A stretch of 9,730 nucleotides of DNA from Chloroflexota bacterium. Its GTDB lineage: Bacteria; Chloroflexota; Limnocylindria; Limnocylindrales; CSP1-4. Positions 1 through 5,615 of this stretch are shown piece by piece; position 1 is the first letter of the stretch, and each line of letters opens with the position of its first letter. Where the stretch lies: assembly GCA_021802185.1 (NCBI GenBank), contig JAKAAV010000033.1, forward strand, positions 1 through 9,730, given 5' to 3'. The notes beneath the pieces are model-generated. The model worked only from the letters and a program-made list of their open reading frames with translations. It was not told the origin of the DNA and did not search any database. The position numbers and the translations under genes are program-made.

Positions 1-50
1 CGCTGGATCACGGCTGGCGCGCCAGCGATGCGCTCGCGATGCGGGCCTGA
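1..50 (+). CDS. C-terminal tail of an upstream gene (partial, unidentified)
   Basis: The frame that begins at base 3 reads LDHGWRASDALAMRA and stops at TGA 48-50, 17 bases before the next start. Its codons have the same G/C-rich third positions as neighbouring genes, and the same-strand tight spacing suggests an operon with the DUF4129-type gene. In many bacteria DUF4129 proteins follow MoxR ATPase and DUF58 genes, so this could be the end of such a gene, but 15 residues are too few to assign a family. Confidence 0.4.
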   Translation, partial: LDHGWRASDALAMRA

Positions 51-67
51 GCGAGGCTGGCGGGACG

Positions 68-1531
68 ATGAGAGACGCCGGGACGGGGGCGCGGGAGGAC
101 GAGGCGAGGCCGCCGGGCGGAACGCGCTCCGCGCCGGGAGCGTCGCGGCGATGGGTCGCGGACGCCCTCGACCTGCTGCCACCCGCTCTCGACGTCGTGG
201 CCGAGGCCTCGTGGCTCGCGATCGCCTACCTCGTGCTGCAGGTCCTCGGGGCGCACGGCCCGATCCTGCTGGGCCCCATCCAGTTCGCCCTGCTCGCGGC
301 GGTCGGCCTCGCACTCGCCCGGGGGGCGCTTCCCTGGACGGGTCGCGGGCCGCTCGCGGCGGCGGCCGTGGCCGCCGGGATCGGCGGCTGGCTGTTCTCG
401 CCGGCCGCCCGCGACGCGGTGATCTCCGGCGGCATCGACAGGGCGCTCGCGTTCCACGCCGGTGGGTGGCTCGCCGGCGTCGCGGTCGTCCGCGGAGCCG
501 CGCACGCCGACGTGGCCGAGGACGATCTCGTGCTCGGGCGCCTCCTCGCGTGGGGCCTGCCCGCGCTCGCCGTCCCGTGGCTGCTCGCCCAGGTCGTCGG
601 GCCGGCGACACGTGCCCCGTTCGTCGAACCGGCGTTCGTCGCGACGCTGACGTTCGTCGTGTCCGTGCTGCTCGCGATCGCGGTCGCGCGACTGGAGGTG
701 CTGGGGACGCGATCCGGTCTCAACTGGCGGAGCAATCCCGCGTGGCTGCTCGTCCTTGCGCTGATCGTCGCGGGCACGGTGCTCGTCGGGTTGCCGCTCG
801 CGCTCGTGCTCGGGGTCCCGCTCGACGCCGCCATCCGCGGCGCGCTCGGGCCCGTCTGGCTGCTGGCTTTCGCCGCGGTCACCCTGATCGCGATCCCTGC
901 CGGCCTGCTCGCCGCGGCACTCGTCGTGCTGCTCCGGGCACTGCTCGGCCCATCCCACCCGCTGCCGGCCGCCGCGACGTCGGCGATCCACGGCTTCCAG
1001 CCGGAGTCGTCCAGCGGGCTGCCCGGACCCGTGTACGCGATCGTCGTGATCGCTGTCGTCGTCGGGGTGCTCGCCGCGCTCGCGTGGCAGCTGCTCCCGA
1101 CGTTCTCCGGGCGCCGCGACCCGACCCTCGACGAGGAACGCGAGATCGTCCTGCCCGGCGCGGCCGTCCGGCCGGGCGTGTCGATCCCGCGCCGGCGGCC
1201 GCGGCCGCCGGCGCCACCGCCGCACGACGCCGCGACGGCGTACGTCGCCGCGATCGAGGACCTCGGGCCAGTCGCCGAGCTCGCCCGAGGGCCGGACGAG
1301 ACCCCGTCCGCGCACGCCCGCCGGCTGCGCGCGGCGGGGCGGTCGCTCGTGTCCCTGGAGTTGCTCGCCGCCGACTACGTGCTCGCGCGCTACGCAGGTC
1401 GCGAACTGTCGGCGGCCGAGGACCGCCGCGGACTCGCGCGGTGGCGCCGGCTGCGCACGTTCGCGAAGGAGCATGCGGCGGGACGGCCGGCGAGCGACGC
1501 CCATCGGGATGGCGCGGAGGCCGCGCAATGA
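68..1531 (+). CDS. Polytopic membrane protein with C-terminal DUF4129-like domain
   Basis: The product is a 487-residue integral membrane protein. After a polar N-terminus of about 35 residues there are about eight hydrophobic segments, including roughly residues 40-60, 65-90, 97-112, 155-178, 190-210, 226-252, 259-293 and 322-344. A charged Pro/Arg-rich linker (about 375-388) leads to a soluble helical domain (about 388-475) with AYVAAIEDLG, ARRLRAAG and DYVLARYAGRELS. This resembles the DUF4129 domain found at the end of transglutaminase-like membrane proteins, but no transglutaminase Cys-His-Asp core is present. Family context (MoxR-DUF58-DUF4129 clusters) suggests a role in assembly or processing at the envelope; the molecular function is unknown. 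The start ATG 68 has a weak GGCGGGA upstream and probably follows the preceding gene in one transcript. The gene converges on the NYN gene with 36 bp between the stops. Confidence 0.75.
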   Translation: MRDAGTGAREDEARPPGGTRSAPGASRRWVADALDLLPPALDVVAEASWLAIAYLVLQVLGAHGPILLGPIQFALLAAVGLALARGALPWTGRGPLAAAAVAAGIGGWLFSPAARDAVISGGIDRALAFHAGGWLAGVAVVRGAAHADVAEDDLVLGRLLAWGLPALAVPWLLAQVVGPATRAPFVEPAFVATLTFVVSVLLAIAVARLEVLGTRSGLNWRSNPAWLLVLALIVAGTVLVGLPLALVLGVPLDAAIRGALGPVWLLAFAAVTLIAIPAGLLAAALVVLLRALLGPSHPLPAAATSAIHGFQPESSSGLPGPVYAIVVIAVVVGVLAALAWQLLPTFSGRRDPTLDEEREIVLPGAAVRPGVSIPRRRPRPPAPPPHDAATAYVAAIEDLGPVAELARGPDETPSAHARRLRAAGRSLVSLELLAADYVLARYAGRELSAAEDRRGLARWRRLRTFAKEHAAGRPASDAHRDGAEAAQ

Positions 1532-1567
1532 CCGACTCCGCGCGACACGGGCACGTCTGACCCCTCC

Positions 1568-2152
1568 TCAGCGTCCCCGGCGCGGATTCCCCCGCTTCCG
1601 GGTCGCCCCCCGGCCCGGGGTCCAGACTCGTCGAGCCGCCTCCTGGTCCCGGCCGGGATCCTTCGTCTCGCCGCCTCCGCCGCCGACCGGCGGGGCGAGC
1701 GGGCCGCGCCGCCAGCCGACCGATGCCCCGGGCGCCGGCGAGCCCGACGCCTCCGCCAGGCGCTGCTCGAACCAGCCGACCGGCCGCACCCGGGCGCCCG
1801 CATGCCGCAGGTCGGTCGCGAGCGCCGCATCGTTGGTGACCACGAGCGTGGCCGCCCGGCGTTCGGGCGGGCGCTGCTCGACGAGGTCGACGAGGACCGC
1901 GTCCGCACTCCGCCGACCGGAGTGCCGGATCACGAGGCCCCGGCGCACCCGGGTCCACGAAGGCGCGCCCGGGTCAGGCGTGCCGTCGAGCACGACGACC
2001 GTGTCGACGAGCACCGGGACGGCAGCCGCGAGCCTCGGGAGCAGGCCGCGAAGGGCCGCCGGTCCCGCGTCGCCGGCGACCGCGTGGAGCAGGTTGTTCC
2101 CGTCGACGAGCAGTGCCTCGACGTCCCCCCACGCGTCGTGGCGCTCGCTCAC
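1568..2152 (-). CDS. NYN/PIN-like domain protein (YacP-type, putative ribonuclease)
   Basis: The product has 194 residues and starts at GTG 2152-2150. The first 125 residues match the layout of NYN domains (PIN-like fold, YacP/DUF901 type). Beta-strand 1 is ALLVDGNNLL with Asp17; a second strand is VVVLDGTPDP with Asp56; then come SADAVLVDLV with Asp84, TLVVTNDAAL with Asp108, and a final GARVRPVGWFEQRL strand and helix. These acidic residues are those expected to bind metal in PIN-like nucleases, so RNA cleavage or binding is inferred, not shown. The last 60 or so residues are a low-complexity Gly/Pro/Arg-rich tail ending in several Arg and Lys, plausibly RNA-binding. No good -10 box lies at leaderless distance; an AGGGCGG about 9 bases upstream may serve as a weak ribosome site. 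The gene is divergent from the HAD gene across 26 bp. Confidence 0.78.
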   Translation of the reverse strand: MSERHDAWGDVEALLVDGNNLLHAVAGDAGPAALRGLLPRLAAAVPVLVDTVVVLDGTPDPGAPSWTRVRRGLVIRHSGRRSADAVLVDLVEQRPPERRAATLVVTNDAALATDLRHAGARVRPVGWFEQRLAEASGSPAPGASVGWRRGPLAPPVGGGGGETKDPGRDQEAARRVWTPGRGATRKRGNPRRGR

Positions 2153-2166
2153 GACCGCGCCCGCCC

Positions 2167-2172
2167 TACCAT
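2167..2172 (+). promoter_or_regulatory. -10 box (TACCAT) of a leaderless promoter for the HAD gene
   Basis: TACCAT matches the TANNNT -10 consensus and ends exactly six bases before ATG 2179. This would place the transcription start on the A of the start codon. No TTGACA-like -35 is visible, and there is no Shine-Dalgarno sequence. The same six-base arrangement precedes the add gene and the gene at 4566. The box lies inside the 26-bp gap to the divergent NYN gene. Confidence 0.6.
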
Positions 2173-2178
2173 GGCGAG

Positions 2179-3000
2179 ATGCTGTTCCTGGTCGACCTTG
2201 ACGGCGTCGTGTATCGCGGGCACGACCCGGTGCCCGGCGTGGCGGAGGTGCTCGCCGAGCGGGTCGCGGCCGGCGACCACGTCCTGTACTGCACGAACAA
2301 CTCCAGCCGGTACCGGACCGAATATGTCCACGTCCTTGGGGCGCTCGGCGCCCCGGTCCAGCCCGATTGGGTCTTCACGTCGGCGCGTGCGACGGCGCTC
2401 GAGCTCGCGCGGTCCGATCCGCCGGTGCGCGTCGCGCTCGTGCTCGGTTCGAGCGGGCTCGCCCACGAGCTCGCGGACGTCGGGATCCGGGCAGTCGACG
2501 CGACCGGCAGGGGACTGGCGGCCGACCCCGACGCGGTCGTCGTCGGCATCGACCGGCACCTCACGTACGCCCGGCTCGCGGTCGCGGCCCAGGCCGTCCG
2601 CGAAGGTGCCCGGTTCGTCGCGACGAACCGCGACCCGGTGTTCCCCGCGGCCGAGGGACTCATGCCCGGTGCGGGATCGATCGTGGCCGCCCTCGAGACC
2701 GCCGCGCGTCGCGCGCCCGACCTCGTCGTCGGGAAGCCGGGTCCGATCCTCTTCGAGACCGCCGCCCGCTCGGTCGGCATGGACCCGAGGGACGCGATCG
2801 TCATCGGCGATGGCGCGCTCACCGACATCGCCGCCGCCGCCCGAGCCGGAGCGCGCTCGGTGCTGATGCTCACCGGGGTGACGAGCCGCGCGGAGGCCGA
2901 CGCGCTGCCCGCCGACCGGCGACCGACGCTCGTCGCGGCCGACGCCGCCGAGCTCCGCGTGGCGCTCACCCGGCTCCAGGGAGACGAAGCGGCGGCCTGA
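2179..3000 (+). CDS. HAD-superfamily IIA hydrolase (NagD/PGP-like phosphatase)
   Basis: The product has 273 residues, the usual size for HAD-IIA sugar or nucleotide phosphatases, and is cytoplasmic. Motif I is FLVDLDGVVYRG with nucleophile Asp6 and general acid/base Asp8. Motif II is YCTNNSSR with Thr39. Motif III is the Lys186 of VVGKPGP. Motif IV is VIGDGALTDI with Asp211 and Asp216 for Mg2+. The C2-type cap lies between motifs II and III (about residues 70-165), as in NagD, 4-nitrophenylphosphatase and phosphoglycolate phosphatase-like enzymes. The exact substrate cannot be read from the sequence. The frame is open back to 2113, but ATG 2179 is chosen because homology begins there and a leaderless -10 box lies six bases upstream. 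The gene converges on add. Confidence 0.9.
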   Translation: MLFLVDLDGVVYRGHDPVPGVAEVLAERVAAGDHVLYCTNNSSRYRTEYVHVLGALGAPVQPDWVFTSARATALELARSDPPVRVALVLGSSGLAHELADVGIRAVDATGRGLAADPDAVVVGIDRHLTYARLAVAAQAVREGARFVATNRDPVFPAAEGLMPGAGSIVAALETAARRAPDLVVGKPGPILFETAARSVGMDPRDAIVIGDGALTDIAAAARAGARSVLMLTGVTSRAEADALPADRRPTLVAADAAELRVALTRLQGDEAAA

Positions 3001-3030
3001 CAATCCGGTGGTGTGTGGCAGTGCGAGCGG

Positions 3031-3050
3031 GCGGCCGTGGATCAGGCCGC
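3031..3050. terminator. Hairpin between convergent HAD and add genes, possible bidirectional terminator
   Basis: GCGGCC (3031-3036) and GGCCGC (3045-3050) form a perfect six-pair GC stem with an eight-base loop, in the 68-bp gap between the two convergent stop codons. There is no T-tract on either strand, so it would have to act as an atypical or Rho-assisted terminator. GC-rich inverted repeats arise easily in this composition, which limits confidence. Confidence 0.35.
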
Positions 3051-3068
3051 GCATCAGCCCGATGCCCG

Positions 3069-4274
3069 TCACGACTGCACGAGCGGCTCGCCGGCCGCCC
3101 ACGTGTCGAAGCCCGACAGGAGCGCGTCGCGGAGCGGCTCGTCGTCCTGGAGGAACGCGACCTCGAGCGCGTGCCGGTCGATCGCCCACAGCTCGGGGAG
3201 CGTCAGCCCGAGGGCGTCGACCGCGTTGCGGTACTCGTCGACGAGCGTGACGCCGGTGACCGTCCGATCATCCGTCGAGAGCGTGACGGGCACGCCGGCG
3301 CGGACGAGCCGGGGCAGCGGATGGTCGGCGAGGCGCGGCACGATCGCCGCCTGCAGGTTGCTCGTCGGGCACAGGTCGAGCGTCACGTCCCCGTGGCGGA
3401 GCTCGGCGACGAGGTCCGGATCATCGGTCGCCGGCGCGCCGTGGGCGATCCGCGCGGGTTCGAGCGCGAGCGCGCGGCGGACCTGCGCCGCCCCGCCCCA
3501 CTCGCCCGCGTGGACCGTGATGCCGAGCCCGCCCGAGCGCGCCGTCTCGATCGCTGCGCGGTGCACGAGGGGATCGGCGAAGGCGGCCTCGAGCCCGGCC
3601 AGGTCGAAGCCGGTCAGGTGCTCCCCGGAGAACCGCAGCGCGGCCTCCGCGACGCGTACGTTCGTGGCGGGATCGTGCGATCGCATCGCGACGGCGATCA
3701 GCCGCACGGTGATCGGGGGGCCGGGAGCCGGGCCGGCGAGCGCGGCCGCCTCGCGCCGCAAGACTCCCCCGCGCGACGGGACCGCCTCGCCCGCCGTGCC
3801 AGCATCCCCCGGCGCGCCACCCGCCGCGTCGTCCACCGACCGGACGCCGTCCCGGACGCCCGCGACGACGGCCGCGATACCGTCGTCGAGCGAGAGCCCG
3901 CGCTCGAGGTGCAGCCCCGGCGCCCACCGGATCTCGACGTATCGCGTCCCATCCGACGCCACGTCCTCGACCAGCTCGGCCGTGACCCGTCGGAGCGCCT
4001 CCGCATCCTGGAGCAGCGCGATCGGCAGGTCGAAGGCACGCAGCAGCTCGGCCTGGTCCAGCGGCTGCGCCGGTCCCCCGAGCCGGGCCCGCATCCCCGC
4101 CAGGTCGAGCCCCTCGTCGAGCCCCCGCTCGCGCGCGAGCTCGAGGGCCGTGGCCGGCCGGAGCGAACCGTCCAGGTGCAGGTGCAGCTCGGCCTTCGGC
4201 ATGCGGCGCAGCAGCGAGTCGAGCTCGCGGTGCGCGGCAAGCAGCCGGCGGTCGACCAGCGGGTGAAGGTCCAT
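3069..4274 (-). CDS. add: Adenosine deaminase
   Basis: The product (401 residues) is a cytoplasmic zinc hydrolase that converts adenosine or deoxyadenosine to inosine or deoxyinosine in purine salvage (EC 3.5.4.4 inferred). All the family's metal and catalytic motifs are visible: MPKAELHLHLDGS with His31 and His33, ITVHAGEW with His255 and catalytic Glu258, RIAHGA with His278, LCPTSNLQ, and VTLSTDDRTV with Asp335 and Asp336. Typical family length is about 330-350; the excess comes from a 24-residue N-terminal extension and a Gly/Ala/Pro-rich insertion at about 147-187. The start ATG 4274 is supported by a TACCAT box exactly six bases upstream; Met25, just before the first motif, is the alternative. 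The reading frame runs on upstream through the 16-bp repeat tract, but nothing there looks like protein-coding sequence. A related aminodeoxyfutalosine deaminase remains possible. Confidence 0.92.
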   Translation of the reverse strand: MDLHPLVDRRLLAAHRELDSLLRRMPKAELHLHLDGSLRPATALELARERGLDEGLDLAGMRARLGGPAQPLDQAELLRAFDLPIALLQDAEALRRVTAELVEDVASDGTRYVEIRWAPGLHLERGLSLDDGIAAVVAGVRDGVRSVDDAAGGAPGDAGTAGEAVPSRGGVLRREAAALAGPAPGPPITVRLIAVAMRSHDPATNVRVAEAALRFSGEHLTGFDLAGLEAAFADPLVHRAAIETARSGGLGITVHAGEWGGAAQVRRALALEPARIAHGAPATDDPDLVAELRHGDVTLDLCPTSNLQAAIVPRLADHPLPRLVRAGVPVTLSTDDRTVTGVTLVDEYRNAVDALGLTLPELWAIDRHALEVAFLQDDEPLRDALLSGFDTWAAGEPLVQS

Positions 4275-4280
4275 CGGCCG

Positions 4281-4286
4281 ATGGTA
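4281..4286 (-). promoter_or_regulatory. -10 box (TACCAT) of a leaderless promoter for add
   Basis: On the minus strand TACCAT is followed by exactly six bases (CGGCCG) and then ATG 4274, identical in box and spacing to the HAD gene promoter. No ribosome-binding site is present. A -35 element at normal spacing would fall at about 4304-4310, inside the first copy of the 16-bp repeat, and reads ACCGTC there, unlike TTGACA. Confidence 0.62.
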
Positions 4287-4301
4287 GCGCCGGTGAAGCG
4301 C

Positions 4302-4428
4302 GAGGACGGTGGCGGGCGAGGACGGTGGCGGGCGAGGACGGTGGCGGGCGAGGACGGTGGCGGGCGAGGACGGTGGCGGGCGAGGACGGTGGCGGGCGAG
4401 GACGGTGGCGGGCGAGGACGGTGGCGGG
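4302..4428. repeat. 16-bp tandem repeat (minisatellite), about 7.9 copies
   Basis: The unit GAGGACGGTGGCGGGC is repeated head to tail with starts at 4302, 4318, 4334, 4350, 4366, 4382, 4398 and 4414. The first seven copies are identical and the eighth differs only at its last base (A for C). The period is not a multiple of three, so every frame reads through it as shifting Gly/Arg-rich peptide, which argues against coding. Each unit contains GG-AC-GG-T-GG-C-GGG, a two-tetrad G-quadruplex-type pattern on the plus strand. It lies between the divergent leaderless promoters of add and the gene at 4566. Perfect copies suggest recent expansion by replication slippage, and copy number may vary between strains. 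Confidence 0.97.
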
Positions 4429-4553
4429 ACGCGTCCGGGGTGAGGGCGCGTCGCGATCGCTGGGGCGGCCGAGTCCGTCGGCGCCGCGCGAGAGCGGAGC
4501 ACGCTCCGGCCCGTCCGCCGAGCGCGGACCGGCCGCGGGCGTCGGACCGTCGG
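4429..4553. other. Rest of divergent intergenic region, no gene seen
   Basis: Between the repeat tract and the -10 box of the gene at 4566 I see no convincing ORF. It contains a short inverted repeat GGAGC-AC-GCTCC near 4495-4506 and two copies of CGGACCG near 4525 and 4543. Either could be an operator, but both are short enough to be chance in GC-rich DNA. No TTGACA-like -35 element is recognisable. Confidence 0.5.
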
Positions 4554-4559
4554 TAGACT
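4554..4559 (+). promoter_or_regulatory. -10 box (TAGACT) of a leaderless promoter for the exported protein gene
   Basis: TAGACT fits TANNNT and ends six bases before ATG 4566, so transcription would start on the initiation codon. No Shine-Dalgarno sequence precedes the start. This is the third exact instance of the six-base spacing in the window. Confidence 0.58.
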
Positions 4560-4565
4560 GCCAGG

Positions 4566-5525
4566 ATGCAGCAGCCCGGCCGCCGCCGCCCGCGTCTCGT
4601 CCGGCTCGGCAGAACCGTCGCCTGGCTGTTCGCGGCGGCGTTGATCTCGCTCGCCGGCGCCGGTCTCGTCGTGAGCGCGGATCATCTGCCGGGAGACGCC
4701 ACGCGGCCGGAGCGGACCTGGGCGCAGGACGTGGCGTTCCAGGCGAGGATCCGGGCGCTCGCCCCCGAGTACGCCTCGCTCTCGGCGCAGGTGGGCGCGC
4801 TCGGCGACACCGCCCGGAACGCGCTCGTCGACCTCGCCGCGCGGCGCACCGACCTGCTCGAGTCCGACCTCGCGAAGGGCGACGCCCTCGTGACGGAAAC
4901 GGGCGCCCAGACCGCACGCCTCAGCGGCATGCTCGACGTCGTGGGATCGTCCGTGCCCGAGGACCAGCTCGGAGACCGCTCGCGCGCGATGCTCTCGGCC
5001 GCCCGTGCCGCGCTCGCGACGACCGAGCCCCTCGCCGGCGACTGGCGCACGCTCGCCGACGAGTCGCTTCCGGCGATCCAGCTGGTCGACGTCCTCGACC
5101 GGCACGACCAGCTCGTGTTCGCCGCGGTGCAGCAGGCCCACGCGTCGAACTTCGCCGGCGCGCTCAAGACTCTCGCCGAGGCAAAGGCGCAGCTCGACCA
5201 GGCACGCCAGACGCGCGATGCGCTGCAGGGCCGCGCGGACGTGTCGACGCTCACGACGTACATCGACCGGATGAGCTCGTATGACCAGGCGCTGACGGCG
5301 CTGTACGCGAACCTGCAGAAGACGGGTGGGCGCATGACCCCGGCCGGCGAGAAGCTGGTCGCGAAGGTGTCGGCTGCGCAGAAGCTGCTCCCTCCCGACA
5401 CCCGCGCGATCGTCGTGATCATGGGTGACGTGGCGCAGGCCGGTCTCAACCAGGCCGCGATCGCGATCGAACAGGCCCGCGGTGACCTCGCGATCGCGGT
5501 GGCGGCGCTACACTTCGGTTCCTGA
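4566..5525 (+). CDS. Exported or membrane-anchored helical protein of unknown function
   Basis: I do not recognise a family for this 319-residue product. The N-terminus is Arg-rich (residues 5-16) and is followed by a single hydrophobic segment (about 17-37) ending in VVSAD. A signal peptidase cut after Ala38 is therefore possible; otherwise the segment is an anchor with the rest outside the cytoplasm. The remaining 280 residues are Ala-, Leu-, Asp- and Gln-rich and look almost entirely alpha-helical, for example ALKTLAEAKAQLDQARQTRD around 199-218. There are no cysteines, no obvious catalytic motif and no second membrane span. A helical-bundle sensor, scaffold or cell-wall-associated role would be a guess. 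The third-position G/C bias is strong, so it is a real gene. It is divergent from add across the repeat region and 90 bp upstream of the aminopeptidase gene. Confidence 0.8.
   Translation: MQQPGRRRPRLVRLGRTVAWLFAAALISLAGAGLVVSADHLPGDATRPERTWAQDVAFQARIRALAPEYASLSAQVGALGDTARNALVDLAARRTDLLESDLAKGDALVTETGAQTARLSGMLDVVGSSVPEDQLGDRSRAMLSAARAALATTEPLAGDWRTLADESLPAIQLVDVLDRHDQLVFAAVQQAHASNFAGALKTLAEAKAQLDQARQTRDALQGRADVSTLTTYIDRMSSYDQALTALYANLQKTGGRMTPAGEKLVAKVSAAQKLLPPDTRAIVVIMGDVAQAGLNQAAIAIEQARGDLAIAVAALHFGS
5509..5514 (+). promoter_or_regulatory. Possible -10 box (TACACT) upstream of the aminopeptidase gene
   Basis: TACACT lies at the very end of the preceding gene and would start a transcript near 5521, giving a leader of about 95 bases before ATG 5616. 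No clear -35 is seen, and the box is inside coding sequence, so co-transcription with the gene at 4566 is an equally good explanation. Confidence 0.22.
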
Positions 5526-5600
5526 CCAGCACGGTTCCCACGTCGACAACTGGCCACCCTGTCCGGCACCTCCGCCCCGTCGGTACCGCCTGCCCGAATC

Positions 5601-5606
5601 GAGGAG
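5601..5606 (+). promoter_or_regulatory. Shine-Dalgarno site (GAGGAG) of the aminopeptidase gene
   Basis: GAGGAG ends nine bases before ATG 5616. It is the clearest Shine-Dalgarno sequence placed before a recognised gene here and fixes the start, in contrast with the leaderless-type starts elsewhere in the window. Confidence 0.7.
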
Positions 5607-5615
5607 TGCGCTCGC

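Noticed and set aside
13..26. Perfect 14-bp palindrome GCTGGCGCGCCAGC at the window start
   Set aside because: It lies inside the coding tail of the upstream gene and is a single copy with no supporting context.
8..1528. Long minus-strand frame opposite the DUF4129-type gene
   Set aside because: The residues are Arg/Asp/Glu/Gln-rich, typical of antisense translation of a GC-rich gene. The plus-strand frame has clear membrane segments and domain structure.
3069..5141. A 690-codon open frame on the minus strand that would extend adenosine deaminase far upstream
   Set aside because: The extension crosses the 16-bp repeat tract and runs antisense to the well-supported gene at 4566. Its residues are Arg/Gly/Pro-rich shadow sequence, and the enzyme's homology and a -10 box fix the start at 4274.
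4325..5284. A plus-strand frame starting in the repeats with a Gly/Arg/Trp periodic peptide
   Set aside because: The periodicity is just the 16-bp repeat read in three frames; downstream it is a shadow of the gene at 4566.
211..5500. GCGATCGC octamers (HIP1-like) at several sites
   Set aside because: Most lie in coding sequence as the common codon run GCG-ATC-GC. Their occurrence fits codon use in GC-rich DNA and is not evidence of a HIP1-type repeat family.
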